A stretch of 64,000 nt of DNA, taken from the NCBI RefSeq assembly GCF_030506285.1, contig NZ_CP119422.1:4017501-4081500 (forward strand), in the 5' to 3' direction. The position numbers were made by a program, and so were the translations under genes. The notes beneath the pieces were generated by a model, which was given only the letters and a program-made list of their open reading frames with translations, was not told the origin of the DNA and ran no database searches. Positions within the stretch are counted from its first letter, which is position 1, and the number at the start of each line of letters is the position of its first letter. Below are positions 9,449 to 19,900 of the stretch, piece by piece. The stretch comes from Catalinimonas niigatensis (GTDB taxonomy: Bacteria > Bacteroidota > Bacteroidia > Cytophagales > Cyclobacteriaceae).

Positions 9449-9872
9449 TTTGATGGGGATTTAGAAGTATGGGTAAGTCGCGATAAATAGCAAGGTCATG
9501 GGTAATGGTTTTTTTGAAGCGCTTTTCTCTTTCCGAAGTATAAGTGATGTTAATCACTACCACGGTGTCTTTAAACTGGGACAAAAATAGCTCAGCAGGG
9601 TCAAGATAGACTTCTATTTCTTTGAGAGGAGCCAAATAAGCCAGTTTGCTGAAGATGGATAAGTCAGCCAAAGATTTGGAACTTTCCAGAATACGGATAT
9701 GCTGATTGAATGTCATTTGTACCTGTGTAGCAGCAAGAGCAGACAGGTTTCTGATGAGTAGAAAAACAAAACCGTGCTTCAGAACAAAATCCACACACAG
9801 ATAAGGTGATAAATCATCACTTTGATCCTCTTTTAGAGAGATATTCTTTTGAAGCTTTTGGACTTTGCTCAT
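9441..9872 (-). CDS. Hypothetical protein with a predicted beta-rich C-terminal domain
   Basis: 143 residues, not recognised. The N-terminal 25 residues are charged and may form a short helix (KVQKLQKNISLKEDQ). The rest alternates hydrophobic and polar residues in a beta-sandwich-like pattern (FVFLLIRNLSALAATQVQM, LAPLKEIEVYLDP, TVVVINITYTS), similar in style to Ig-like domains. There is no signal peptide or membrane segment. It overlaps the tube-protein gene by 8 bases and starts 62 bases after the methyltransferase stop, so it may belong to one transcript with both. A functional link to the tube protein is inferred from overlap only. Confidence 0.6.
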   Translation of the reverse strand: MSKVQKLQKNISLKEDQSDDLSPYLCVDFVLKHGFVFLLIRNLSALAATQVQMTFNQHIRILESSKSLADLSIFSKLAYLAPLKEIEVYLDPAELFLSQFKDTVVVINITYTSEREKRFKKTITHDLAIYRDLPILLNPHQNE

Positions 9873-9934
9873 CAGAAAAAGGCTGTATTAGGTGGATAAC
9901 AGAAGCCGAATGAATTTAGTAAAATTTCGTCATT

Positions 9935-10906
9935 CTACAGCATGTCCACACCGTTTTTCAGTCTTCGCTCAGCCACTTCAAAGTATTCCTGATGGGATTC
10001 GTATCCGATAAAATGGCGATTCATTTGCTGACAGGCTACGCCAGTACTGCCACTTCCCATAAAGGGGTCTAACACTTTTTGGCCTTCAAAGCTGACCAGT
10101 TTTACCAGATGTTGCATCAGGTGGACAGGTTTTAAAGTAGGATGCCTGTTAAAATCCTCGGCATGCTGTCTTACTTTGGGCACCAGAAAAAATTTGTCGT
10201 AGCCATCTTCCCAAGCTTCAGTGCGGATGATGTTGGCGGTTACTCTTCCTTTGGGGTGAGGATTATGGCCTACTTTACCTTCCTCTCCTTCTTCCAGCGG
10301 AATGCGGGTGTCTTCCAGATTGAGGGCAGCCGTGCCGTACTTGAGGATATTGGCAGCCACATTCAATCCTTCTGCCAGAGGTTTTTGTACCAAAATGATG
10401 GGTTCATACGCAGGTTTGACACCCAGCCCTGCACCCTGGTATTTTTTACCTTCCTCAGAAGCAGGTTTGCAGCGGACTTTCTTTCCCCCGATGGTATAGG
10501 TTTCCGCTCCGCCTTTCTTATAACCCTGAATGTATTGGTAATGACCGTTCACCTCACTTTCTACCCCCAGCCTGCGGTCTATGTCCAGCCCTACGTTGCG
10601 GCTTTTGGGCATGCCATTCAGAAAAGCCCAGAAGAGCACATCCTTGATCAGAAAGCCACTGTCTTCCAAAGCGACCATCAGCCGGTGCATGAGCCTGACG
10701 GAGGAAAATACCACCCCAAAAGCGCCGGGTTTGAGTGCCCGCAGACAGTCCTGCCAGATGCGGGCATCGGGCAACGCTTTGTCCCACTCATGCGCCTGAT
10801 AACCAATACCGTAGGGAGGGTCAGTTACCAATGCCTCTATACTTTCGTCAGCGAGCTGAGAAAGGCCATAACAATTTTCATGATACAAAGTATAGGGCTG
10901 GTCCAT
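9935..10906 (-). CDS. Beta-class DNA methyltransferase (N6-adenine or N4-cytosine)
   Basis: SAM-dependent DNA methyltransferase. The catalytic motif TDPPYG (DPPY at residues 29-32) comes first and the SAM-binding motif DPFMGSGSTG (from about residue 280) comes last, an order typical of the beta class. Between them is a long region with NGMPKSRNVGLDI and HPTLKPVHLMQHL. I chose the ATG at 10906 (MDQPYTLYHEN) rather than the TTG at 10933. The stop codon of the TaqI-like nuclease gene lies about 28 bases upstream, so the two form a likely type II restriction-modification pair. The recognition site cannot be read from the sequence. Confidence 0.88.
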   Translation of the reverse strand: MDQPYTLYHENCYGLSQLADESIEALVTDPPYGIGYQAHEWDKALPDARIWQDCLRALKPGAFGVVFSSVRLMHRLMVALEDSGFLIKDVLFWAFLNGMPKSRNVGLDIDRRLGVESEVNGHYQYIQGYKKGGAETYTIGGKKVRCKPASEEGKKYQGAGLGVKPAYEPIILVQKPLAEGLNVAANILKYGTAALNLEDTRIPLEEGEEGKVGHNPHPKGRVTANIIRTEAWEDGYDKFFLVPKVRQHAEDFNRHPTLKPVHLMQHLVKLVSFEGQKVLDPFMGSGSTGVACQQMNRHFIGYESHQEYFEVAERRLKNGVDML

Positions 10907-10934
10907 ACTGCCGGTCAAAATTTCAGCCCCCAAG

Positions 10935-11657
10935 TTAAGAAATACTGCGGTATATAAAACCTTCTTCGTTCACTCCACTGACCTTCTGCTGCTGTAAATG
11001 TCCAGCGTAAATCTCAGTTTGTAGATAACGCAGGTAAGCGGGTGTATACACCCCAAAGCCATTGGGCAGGTAGTACAGCGAATTGATTTTGCCGGATTCC
11101 AGGGCATAGGGGAAGTTGACATGGATGCCGGGCATGGCATCTACTCGCTTATGGGTACTTTTGTATTTTCTGTACTGCCAGGCTCTTTGGGTATCTACAA
11201 AAATATGGATGTGGTAGGCAAGCTGCTGATGTGCAATGGTAAAGTCTACGCCTGCCTTATCCAGGCTTAGGCTTCGCCGGACATGCTCAGCTCCAAAAAC
11301 TACCTGGGCTGCCAGAAATGCCTGGTACTCCGTAAGTATCCCGCATTGGGTGCGGTACAGCCTGGCTCTTAAACCTTGCAACAACTGCTGTTCATCAAGC
11401 TGAGGGAAAGTGTTGAGTAGCAGCCTTTGGTTCTTTTCTACATAAAGCTGAAAAAAAGCTTCAAAATCCAGCCATTGCTGCTGCTCAAAAAAAAGCACAT
11501 CCAGCAACTTACTTGGATTTAAGTCACCTTTCAGATCATCTTCCAGACATTTGATCTGTCTCAGACTTTTATCAAGTGGCAGAGAAGCCAGAAATTCCAG
11601 ATAGGGCCTGAGCAAATCCGGACCCTTTCTTTTAACATGCATATCTTCTATGAGCAT
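10935..11657 (-). CDS. TaqI-like type II restriction endonuclease
   Basis: Predicted restriction enzyme paired with the adjacent methyltransferase. From memory of TaqI, several blocks line up in order: FLASL, an acidic E-DL segment before LNP, DFEAFF, GLRARLYRT and the core AGVDFTI followed by a beta strand (IHIFVDT). The strand position that carries the catalytic Lys in TaqI (IQIKKET) appears to be Phe here; lysines occur just downstream in YRKYKS. The start is uncertain: GTG 11723 and ATG 11657 or 11642 are all in frame. I prefer 11657 or 11642 because the TaqI-like part begins there. Confidence 0.68.
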   Translation of the reverse strand: MLIEDMHVKRKGPDLLRPYLEFLASLPLDKSLRQIKCLEDDLKGDLNPSKLLDVLFFEQQQWLDFEAFFQLYVEKNQRLLLNTFPQLDEQQLLQGLRARLYRTQCGILTEYQAFLAAQVVFGAEHVRRSLSLDKAGVDFTIAHQQLAYHIHIFVDTQRAWQYRKYKSTHKRVDAMPGIHVNFPYALESGKINSLYYLPNGFGVYTPAYLRYLQTEIYAGHLQQQKVSGVNEEGFIYRSIS

Positions 11658-11831
11658 GGTGATGAAGGTAGTGGAAAAGCTTTGGGTATATGCGTAAAGT
11701 CTTGCTGATAGCTTACATCTCACAGAGATGCAAAAAAAATATCAGTATTCATCAAGCTTTAAGAAAAGCTTAGCTGCATGAATGCTGGTAATTGCTTAAC
11801 TTTCAGTTACGCATTTGCAACAATCTACACT

Positions 11832-14800
11832 ATGAAGTACCTAAGCTTGCTGTACCTCCTTTTTTTGCTGGCAGCCTGTCAGCCGCAACAAGTGCAGTTT
11901 GCCCCTGAGTTGGAAGCTCGTCTTCCCCGGCAGATAGATTTTAACTTTCATGTCAAACCTATCCTTTCCGATCGCTGCTTTGCCTGCCACGGGCCGGATG
12001 AAAACGCGCGCGAAGCTGACTTGCGCCTTGATCTGGAAGAAATGGCTTTTGCAGCTTTGGGTGAGGATAAGGATCATTATGCCCTGGTCAAAGGGGATGT
12101 GGAAGAGAGTCAGGTGTACCACCGCATCATCTCTCAGGACCCCGAAATCATGATGCCTCCTCCTGAGTCCAACCTGGAATTGAGCGAATACGAAGTGGCT
12201 CTGCTCACCCGATGGATAGAACAGGGTGCAGAATACAAACAGCATTGGTCCTTCATTAAAGCAGAAAAGCCGGAAGTACCTGAAGTGGAGGAAGACAGGC
12301 AGGCAAAAAATGAAATTGACCCCTTTATCCTCAAACGCATGGAAAGGGAAGCGTTGACTTTAAGCCCTGAGGCTTCAAAAGAAACACTGCTTCGCCGGGT
12401 CACTTTTGACCTCACGGGCCTGCCACCTACGATAGAAGAGATGGATGCTTTTCTTCAGGATGATGCTCCTGACGCTTACGAAAAAGTAGTTGACCGCCTG
12501 CTGGCTTCTCCCCACTATGGCGAGCGCATGGCAGCGCAATGGATGGAAATCTCCCGCTATGCCGATACCCATGGCTATCAGGATGATCAGTTTCGCTATA
12601 TGTGGCCCTGGCGCGACTGGGTGATCCAGGCTTTCAATCAAAACCTGCCTTATGATCAGTTTGTGACATGGCAGATTGCCGGAGACCTCCTGCCCAATGC
12701 GACCAAAGAGCAAATCGTAGCCACCGGTTTTAACCGTAACCATGTGCAGAATGTGGAAGGTGGCATTATTGAAGAAGAGTATAGGGTAGAATATGTGGCT
12801 GACCGCACCAACACTTTGGGCAAAGCTTTTCTGGGCCTGACGACGGAATGTGCCCGCTGCCATGACCATAAGTACGATCCTATCTCACAGGAAGATTACT
12901 ATAGCATGTTTGCCTTTTTCAATAATACTGATGAAGTAGGACGCCCACCCCGGGATGGAGGCGAAGCACCCGGTCCGGCACTGCTGCTGACCGATGAGGA
13001 AACGGAAAAGCAGTTGTCTTTCCTTAAAGAAAAAATAGCGGAGCAGGAGGCAAAGCTTGCTGAGATTAGAAAAGAGGAGCAGCAGCCCTTTACCCATTGG
13101 CTGGCAACAGATAAAGGCAGAAAACTTTTACAGCAAACCGTACCAGCCGGACTTGAAGTACACTTTCCGATGGGGAAAGCCTCTCACGAAAAACTGAAAG
13201 AGCTGGAGGAAGTGGAAGGGAAATCAGGCAAAGCGACGCTATTTAATGGTACCGATGGCGCTGGCCTGGATTTGAAAAGCTTTGAACGTTCCGATCCCTT
13301 TACCCTCAGCTTCTGGATAAAGTCACCAGCAGTGAAAGATTATGCCGGAGTACTTGCTTATTCCAGTGGCTACTATGGAGGGTATCGGGGCTACGAAGTA
13401 CTGCTGGTAGAAGACCATCTGGAGTTCCGTCTTTCGCATGAGTTTCCCTACAACGCCCTGCAGGTGGTGACCCGGGAACCATTGAAGTTTGACCAATGGC
13501 AGCATATAACAATTACCTACGATGGCTCCAGCCAGGCGGCAGGCATAGCGTTTTACTTCAACGGAGAAAAGCTGCCGCTGGATATTCAACGTGATCATCT
13601 ATACCGCACTTCCCTTCCCATCAATTCACAATTTGGCAACAGTCGCTATCTGCGGCTGGGCACCAGAGACAACGAAAAAGGATTTGCCGGCGGTGCGCTG
13701 GATGAGCTGATGATATTTCACCGGGCTCTTAGCCTGCCGGAGATTCTAAAGCTGAGTGGTAATCAGGAAAAACTGGAACAACTACTAACAAAACAGAGTG
13801 AGCAGTTGTCGGAAGATGAAAAAACTGCTCTGCAGGATTATTACTTATCTACTTTCAGCGCTGATTATCAGGCTGCTCTGAAAAAGCTGCAATCGCTTCG
13901 CAGGGCAGAAAACGATACCTTAACGAGCATTCCAAAAATGATGGTGATGGGGGATAGAGCAGACAAACGGCCAACCTATTTGCTGGAAAGAGGCGCCTAC
14001 GATGCCCATGGCAAAGAAGTGAATCCCGGCACACCTGAACAGGTGTTTGCTTTTCCTGAAACTTTATCTCCCGACCGCCTGGGACTGGCACAGTGGCTTA
14101 CCCATCCTGACAATCCGCTTACGGCAAGAGTGGCAGTGAACCGCCTGTGGCAGCAGTTTTTTGGTGAGGGGATTGTAGGTACGGCCGATGATTTTGGGAG
14201 CCAGGGCGCATTGCCTACCCATCCCGCTCTGCTGGACTGGCTGACTGTCAGTTTTGTTGAATCAGGCTGGGATGTCAAAGCCCTGCAAAAACGTATAGTC
14301 ATGTCGGCAACTTATCGACAGTCATCTCAGGCTTCGGAAGAATTGCTGAAGCGAGATCCTGAAAACCTGCTACTGGCCAGAGGGCCCAACCGCCGTCTGC
14401 CTGCCGAAATGATACGCAACAATGCACTGGCCGCCAGTGGACTGCTGGCCAGGAAAATCGGTGGCCCCAGTGTAAAGCCCTATCAGCCGCCCGGACTGTG
14501 GAGAGAGAAAGCCTCTGTCGTAGGAGAACGGGAATATAAACCCGGCAAAGGAGAGGATCTGTACCGACGCAGCTTATACACTTACTGGCGAAGGACCATA
14601 CCACCACCCTCCATGCTCACCTTTGATGCCGATGCCCGCAATGTGTGTACTGTAGAAAGGCAGGTGACCAGTACACCTTTACAGGCTTTGATCCTGCTCA
14701 ATGATCCGCAATACGTGGAAGCTTCTCGCATCCTTGCCGAACGCATGCAAAAGGAAACGGATCAAGGTTTGGACGAACAACTGAACTACGGCTTTCGCCT

Positions 14801-15020
14801 GCTGACCGGAAGAAGTGCACTGGAAGGTGAGCTGGAAATCTTTGCTGCCCTGTATCAGGACGAGCTGGAAAAATATACGGCTGAACCGGAAAGTGCCCGG
14901 GAACTGCTAAAGGTAGGAGAGCATCATAGAGATGAGCAACTTGATTTATCCAAAACCGCTGCATTGGCTATCGTAACCAATATTATGATGAACCATGATG
15001 AGTTTTATACGCTTCGCTAA
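11832..15020 (+). CDS. Planctomycete-type surface cytochrome lipoprotein (PSCyt1-DUF1549-LamG-DUF1553), copy 1
   Basis: Large envelope protein of about 1,060 residues. The start is ATG 11832, giving the lipoprotein signal MKYLSLLYLLFLLAAC; the upstream in-frame codons do not belong. Order of domains: PSCyt1 with heme-type motif C49-FA-C52-H53; DUF1549 ([14 protein letters not shown], then a second CxxCH, C340-AR-C343-H344, in [13 protein letters not shown]); a LamG/concanavalin-like domain about residues 450-630; DUF1553 (LGLAQWLTHPDNPLTARVAVNR). Function is not established; it is plausibly a surface electron-transfer or carbohydrate-related protein. It pairs with the downstream DUF1501 gene, and a second pair follows. 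Confidence 0.88.
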   Translation: MKYLSLLYLLFLLAACQPQQVQFAPELEARLPRQIDFNFHVKPILSDRCFACHGPDENAREADLRLDLEEMAFAALGEDKDHYALVKGDVEESQVYHRIISQDPEIMMPPPESNLELSEYEVALLTRWIEQGAEYKQHWSFIKAEKPEVPEVEEDRQAKNEIDPFILKRMEREALTLSPEASKETLLRRVTFDLTGLPPTIEEMDAFLQDDAPDAYEKVVDRLLASPHYGERMAAQWMEISRYADTHGYQDDQFRYMWPWRDWVIQAFNQNLPYDQFVTWQIAGDLLPNATKEQIVATGFNRNHVQNVEGGIIEEEYRVEYVADRTNTLGKAFLGLTTECARCHDHKYDPISQEDYYSMFAFFNNTDEVGRPPRDGGEAPGPALLLTDEETEKQLSFLKEKIAEQEAKLAEIRKEEQQPFTHWLATDKGRKLLQQTVPAGLEVHFPMGKASHEKLKELEEVEGKSGKATLFNGTDGAGLDLKSFERSDPFTLSFWIKSPAVKDYAGVLAYSSGYYGGYRGYEVLLVEDHLEFRLSHEFPYNALQVVTREPLKFDQWQHITITYDGSSQAAGIAFYFNGEKLPLDIQRDHLYRTSLPINSQFGNSRYLRLGTRDNEKGFAGGALDELMIFHRALSLPEILKLSGNQEKLEQLLTKQSEQLSEDEKTALQDYYLSTFSADYQAALKKLQSLRRAENDTLTSIPKMMVMGDRADKRPTYLLERGAYDAHGKEVNPGTPEQVFAFPETLSPDRLGLAQWLTHPDNPLTARVAVNRLWQQFFGEGIVGTADDFGSQGALPTHPALLDWLTVSFVESGWDVKALQKRIVMSATYRQSSQASEELLKRDPENLLLARGPNRRLPAEMIRNNALAASGLLARKIGGPSVKPYQPPGLWREKASVVGEREYKPGKGEDLYRRSLYTYWRRTIPPPSMLTFDADARNVCTVERQVTSTPLQALILLNDPQYVEASRILAERMQKETDQGLDEQLNYGFRLLTGRSALEGELEIFAALYQDELEKYTAEPESARELLKVGEHHRDEQLDLSKTAALAIVTNIMMNHDEFYTLR

Positions 15021-15040
15021 AAGTGATATGTTGGTAAAAA

Positions 15041-15510
15041 GTTATCTGTTAATGGTTATTGAAGAGAAGAATGGAAAGGGATATAAGGAGTTTTGAAGAC
15101 TTGGAATGCTGGAAACATGCAAGGCAGATGCGTATGGCTGTGGCAGAAATTGCTAAGACTTTTCCCAAGATAGAACAATATGCTTTGCAGGATAATTTAA
15201 AAAGAGCGGCTCGCTCCGTAACCAACAATATTGCCGAAGGATATGGCCGCTTCCATTATCAGGAAAATGCGCAGTTTTGCAGAATGGCAAGAGGATCTCT
15301 TTATGAGGTATTAGATCATTTAATTATTGCAGTGGATGAAGGATACATTCAGCAGGAAACTTACGAAAAATTAAAAAAGCAGATAATCACCACCACTCTA
15401 CTAAATGGATACATCAATTACCTGCTCAAAGCCAAAACCAATTTCAAGCGAAAAAGCTAACAGTATTCCAATAACACATAACCATTCCCCAATAACCAAT
15501 AACAGAAAAC
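15041..15510 (+). mobile_element. 470-bp four-helix-bundle cassette bounded by 21-bp inverted repeats
   Basis: The sequence at 15041-15061 and the reverse complement of 15490-15510 agree at 19 of 21 positions. The repeats enclose one gene for a four-helix-bundle protein. In the second copy of this module the DUF1549/1553 gene and the DUF1501 gene are only 14 bases apart. Here they are 493 bases apart, and removing 15041-15510 would leave about 23 bases. This fits insertion of a cassette like the intervening sequences that carry such genes in 23S rRNA of some bacteria. Confidence 0.65.
15071..15460 (+). CDS. Four-helix bundle protein (23S rRNA intervening-sequence protein family)
   Basis: About 129 residues, almost all helical, with the family hallmarks FEDLECWKHARQM, LKRAARSVTNNIAEGYGR and a late LINYLL-like helix (LNGYINYLLKAK). 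Members form pentamers and are known from intervening sequences in 23S rRNA genes, but most are stand-alone genes of unknown function. I chose ATG 15071; a TTG at 15059 is four codons upstream. It sits inside a 21-bp inverted-repeat pair, between two genes that are adjacent in the neighbouring duplicate, so it is an insertion. Confidence 0.85.
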   Translation: MERDIRSFEDLECWKHARQMRMAVAEIAKTFPKIEQYALQDNLKRAARSVTNNIAEGYGRFHYQENAQFCRMARGSLYEVLDHLIIAVDEGYIQQETYEKLKKQIITTTLLNGYINYLLKAKTNFKRKS

Positions 15511-15513
15511 AGG

Positions 15514-16962
15514 ATGTCCGAAAGCATAGAAAAATCCCTCGCCTACCAGATGAACCGGCGGCATTTTTTATCCAAAACAAGTTTGGGTCTGGGTGCGGCA
15601 GCTTTGTCTTCTTTGCTTGGTTCCTCAGCCTGGGCCGGTAGTTTGGATAAAGGAGTGCTGGGAAAACCCCATTTTTCCCCTAAAGTCAAGCGGGTCATTT
15701 ATCTTTTCATGAGTGGTGGACCTTCTCAGCTGGATATGTTTGATTACAAACCCAAACTACAGCAGATGAACGGAGAAGACCTGCCCGAATCTGTGCGTCA
15801 GGGGCAGCGCCTTACCGGCATGACATCCAATCAGCAATCCCTACCCCTGGCAGGAGCACAGTTCGCATTTGAAAGGCATGGCAAAAGTGGGATGTGGGTA
15901 AGTGAACTTTTGCCGCATACGGCTAAGGTGGTGGACGAGCTCTGTTTCATCAAGTCCATGCACACTGAAGCGATCAACCATGATCCGGCAGTCACCTTTT
16001 TTCAGACAGGTTCGCAACAGCCCGGACGCCCCAGCATGGGGGCCTGGCTGAGTTATGGGCTGGGTAGCGATAATGAGAACCTGCCGGGTTTTATTGTGAT
16101 GCTCTCCCGCAATCGGGATGGTGGACAGCCCCTGTATTCCAGGCTATGGGGAAGTGGGTTTTTGCCTTCTCTCCATCAGGGGGTACAGTTTCGTTCCGGC
16201 AAAGATCCGGTATTGTACCTCAATAATCCTCCCGGTGTCAATAGCACTGACCGTAGGCGGGCGCTGGACTATTTACAAAAGCTCTATCAGCAGCAGTATA
16301 CTCGTATCCAGGACCCGGAGATCAATACTAAAATTGCCCAATATGAAATGGCTTACCGCATGCAAACCTCTGTACCGGAGGTGATGGATGTTTCCGGTGA
16401 ACCGGATTATGTGTATGAGATGTACGGCTCTGATGCCCGAAAGCCCGGTACCTTTGCGGCCAACTGCCTGCTGGCCCGTCGCCTCGTAGAGCGTGATGTC
16501 AAATTTGTACAGCTCTATCATATGGGTTGGGATCAGCATGGCAATCTTCCCAATGACATAGCAAGCCAGTGCAAAGCCACCGATCAGGCCTCGGCAGCGC
16601 TGGTGATGGACCTCAAACAGAGAGGACTCTTAGAAGATACGCTGGTGGTTTGGGGAGGAGAATTTGGCAGAACCAACTATTCGCAGGGTAAACTAACCAA
16701 GACCAATTACGGCCGTGACCATCATCCCCGTTGCTTCACCATCTGGATGGCGGGTGCCGGAGTGAAAAAGGGTTTTTCCTACGGAGAAACTGACGAATTT
16801 GGATATAATGTCACCCATAACCCGGTACATGTGCACGATTTTCAGGCTACGCTGTTATATTTACTGGGGGTAGATCACGAACGTCTTACTTTTAAACATC
16901 AGGGACGACGCTTTCGCCTCACTGATGTGCATGGACAAGTGGTAAATGATATTTTAAGTTGA
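15514..16962 (+). CDS. DUF1501 protein, Tat-exported, copy 1
   Basis: 482-residue protein of the DUF1501 family, which belongs to the alkaline phosphatase/sulfatase-like fold. It has a twin-arginine signal ([19 protein letters not shown]15-R16, with Met13 as a possible start). Family blocks are [69 protein letters not shown] and [14 protein letters not shown]; their Asp and His residues are the likely metal ligands. Its substrate is unknown. Genes of this family regularly follow DUF1549/DUF1553 genes in Planctomycetes and some Bacteroidota, which suggests a joint periplasmic or surface task. Confidence 0.9.
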   Translation: MSESIEKSLAYQMNRRHFLSKTSLGLGAAALSSLLGSSAWAGSLDKGVLGKPHFSPKVKRVIYLFMSGGPSQLDMFDYKPKLQQMNGEDLPESVRQGQRLTGMTSNQQSLPLAGAQFAFERHGKSGMWVSELLPHTAKVVDELCFIKSMHTEAINHDPAVTFFQTGSQQPGRPSMGAWLSYGLGSDNENLPGFIVMLSRNRDGGQPLYSRLWGSGFLPSLHQGVQFRSGKDPVLYLNNPPGVNSTDRRRALDYLQKLYQQQYTRIQDPEINTKIAQYEMAYRMQTSVPEVMDVSGEPDYVYEMYGSDARKPGTFAANCLLARRLVERDVKFVQLYHMGWDQHGNLPNDIASQCKATDQASAALVMDLKQRGLLEDTLVVWGGEFGRTNYSQGKLTKTNYGRDHHPRCFTIWMAGAGVKKGFSYGETDEFGYNVTHNPVHVHDFQATLLYLLGVDHERLTFKHQGRRFRLTDVHGQVVNDILS

Positions 16963-16978
16963 CAACCTGATATTGACG

Positions 16979-19900
16979 ATGAAGACGAGAGAAGTGTTGA
17001 AACACCAAACGAGCTGTTTATTTTTAGCTATTTTTTTGGGAGTATCCATCACAGCCTGCGATCAACAGGCAGCAGGAACTGAGGGAGTCGCCAAAAAGGT
17101 GCCCAAGCAAGTAGATTTCAACCTGCACGTAAAGCCCATCCTTTCCGACCGTTGCTTTGCCTGCCACGGACCTGATAACAACAAGCGGGAAGCAGAATTG
17201 CGGCTGGATACCGAAGAAGGCGCATTCAGTGCCTTGAAAGAAAGTGAAGGTCATGCCTTCGTAGCCGGAAAGCCTGAGCAAAGCGTAGCCTTTCAGCGGA
17301 TCAGTTCTACCGACCCGGAGATCATGATGCCGCCTCCCGAATCCAATCTGGTGCTGACAGACTATGAGATAGAAGTGATTGAGAAATGGATTGAACAGGG
17401 AGCCGAATGGAAAGAGCACTGGTCCTTCATCCCTCCAGCGAAACATGAGCTGCCCGAAGTAGATCAACAGGAATGGGTACAAAATCCTATTGACCATTTT
17501 GTGCTGGCTAAGCTGGAAAACGAAGGTTTACAACCTGCTCCCCCCGCTACCAAAGAAAAACTACTCCGCCGGGTTACTTTTGACCTGACCGGTCTGCCCC
17601 CTACCGTAGAAGAGATAGAGGCTTTTCTCCAGGATGATGCTCCCGATGCTTATGAAAAAGTAGTAGACCGTCTATTGGCTTCTTCTCACTTTGGAGAGCG
17701 CATGGCGCCTGTCTGGCTGGACCTCTCCCGCTATGCCGACTCCCACGGCTATCAGGATGACCGGCCCCGTACCATGTGGCCCTGGCGCGACTGGGTGGTG
17801 GAAGCCTTCAATGAAAATCTGCCTTACGATCAGTTCATCACCTGGCAACTGGCAGGAGACCTGCTGCCCGATGCTACCTATGAACAAAAACTTGCCACCG
17901 GCTTCAACCGCAACCATGCCATTACCCAGGAAGGAGGCGTAATTGAAGAAGAATACCTTACCGAATATGCTGCCGACCGTACCAATACTTTTTCCACCAC
18001 CTTTCTGGGGCTGACGGTGGAATGCGCCCGCTGCCACGACCACAAATATGATCCTATCTCTCAGAAGGAATATTTTCAACTCTATGCTTTTTTCAATAAT
18101 GTGCCTGAAAGAGGGCAGATTGATTATCTGAACGAGGCGCCTGAACCGGCCATGCGGGTGGAAGATGCTGAACTGGAAGCCAAGAAAACCTATGTAGACT
18201 CTACCATACTGGCCCTGGAAAACCGCTTGAATCAACTGGAAAGCCAAAAAACGCCTGCTTTCAAAACATGGCTGGCACAAAATCCGTCGCCTGACATAGA
18301 TACGGAAAGCGATCAGCTGGCCTACTTCAAACTGGATATCATGGAGGCACAGCAGTTCAGAGGCGACTATTCGGATTTTCCGGGACTCATGAATACCGGC
18401 TTGCCCAAAAAGATCGATTTACCTGCTCATGTAGAAGGTAAGTATGGCAAGGCTCTTCAATTTAACGGAGCTAACTTCCTTACGCTGGATGATATCGCCG
18501 ATTTTGACCACCACGATCATTTCTCACTGGGCGGATGGATCAAACACAGCAATGCCCATGAACTGCGGGCAGGCCTTTTGAGCCGACGCAATGGAGAAAT
18601 TTCCCGGCAGGGGTATGACCTTACCCTGACCAAAGATAACAAATTGAGCCTGCGCCTCATCCACCACGCAGACCGCGGTGACTACCTGGATGCAGAAACA
18701 GTCTCTTCCATCCCCCCTCAGCAGTGGACCCACGTATTTGCAACTTACGACGGTTCCGGCAAAGCCAGCGGCGTAAGGCTGTACATCAATGGAAAAAACC
18801 AGCCTTTAAAAACCAGACACGATAATCTGGGACGCAAATCCATTCTCAATGGCAATGAGTTCCTGATAGGCAACTGGTACAGCCGCAACAAAGCCTATGA
18901 TACCTATGGCTTTACCGGTGGTAGTATTGATGAAGTCAGAATTTACCATCGTACCCTTAGCCCGCTGGAAGTGCAGCAGGTGGCAGAAACCCAACCTTCA
19001 CAGCAGGAAAACGCACTTTATGCGCATTATTTGCAGAAACAGGACCAGGAATTCTACCGCATTACGCGTCGCCTGGATAGCCTGCGCCAGTTGGATGTGA
19101 GCATTCCCCATGTGATGATCATGCAGGAAAGGGAAGAACGTAAACCTGCCTATCTGCTGGCCCGTGGTTCCTACGATGCCCCTACCGAAGAGGTAGAAAG
19201 AGCAACACCGGAAGCGGTGCTGGCCTTTGATAAAAAATATCCGCGTGACCGTCTCGGCCTCGCTCAATGGCTGTTGGCCCCGGAAAATCCGCTAACCTCC
19301 CGAGTGGCTGTTAACCGCTTCTGGCAGATGTATTTTGGCAAAGGGATCGTTAAGACACCTGAAGATTTTGGCAATCAGGGCGAATTGCCTACCCATCCTG
19401 AACTGCTGGACTGGCTTTCTGTAGAATTCAGGGAATCGGGCTGGGATGTGAAAGCATTACAAAAGCTGATTGTCATGTCGGCTACCTATCAGCAGTCGGC
19501 AAAGGTTGACAAAGAAAAACAGCAAAGGGATTCGGAAAATCTGCTGCTGGCCCGCGGCCCCAACACTCGTCTTACCGCTGAAATGTTCCGCGACAATGCT
19601 TTGGCTGTCAGTGGACTGCTGTACGATAGCCTCGGTGGTAAGTGGGTAAAGCCCTATCAGCCAGACGATATCTGGAAAGCCATGGCCAACCAGATCGGAG
19701 AGAACAAGTATCGGGCAAGTAAAGGCCCTGGTCTTTACCGCCGGAGCCTCTATACCTACTGGAAGCGTACCATTCCTCCGCCCACGATGGTGATGTTTGA
19801 CGCTCCGGAGCGTACCCTGTGTACTGCCAAGCGGCAGAGTACCAGCACTCCTTTGCAGTCGCTGGCCCTGCTTAATGATCCGCAAATCGTAGAGGCGTCT

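Noticed and set aside
10142-10957. 271-codon plus-strand frame
   Set aside because: It lies fully opposite the methyltransferase gene, whose catalytic and SAM motifs are clear. The antisense product has no motif.
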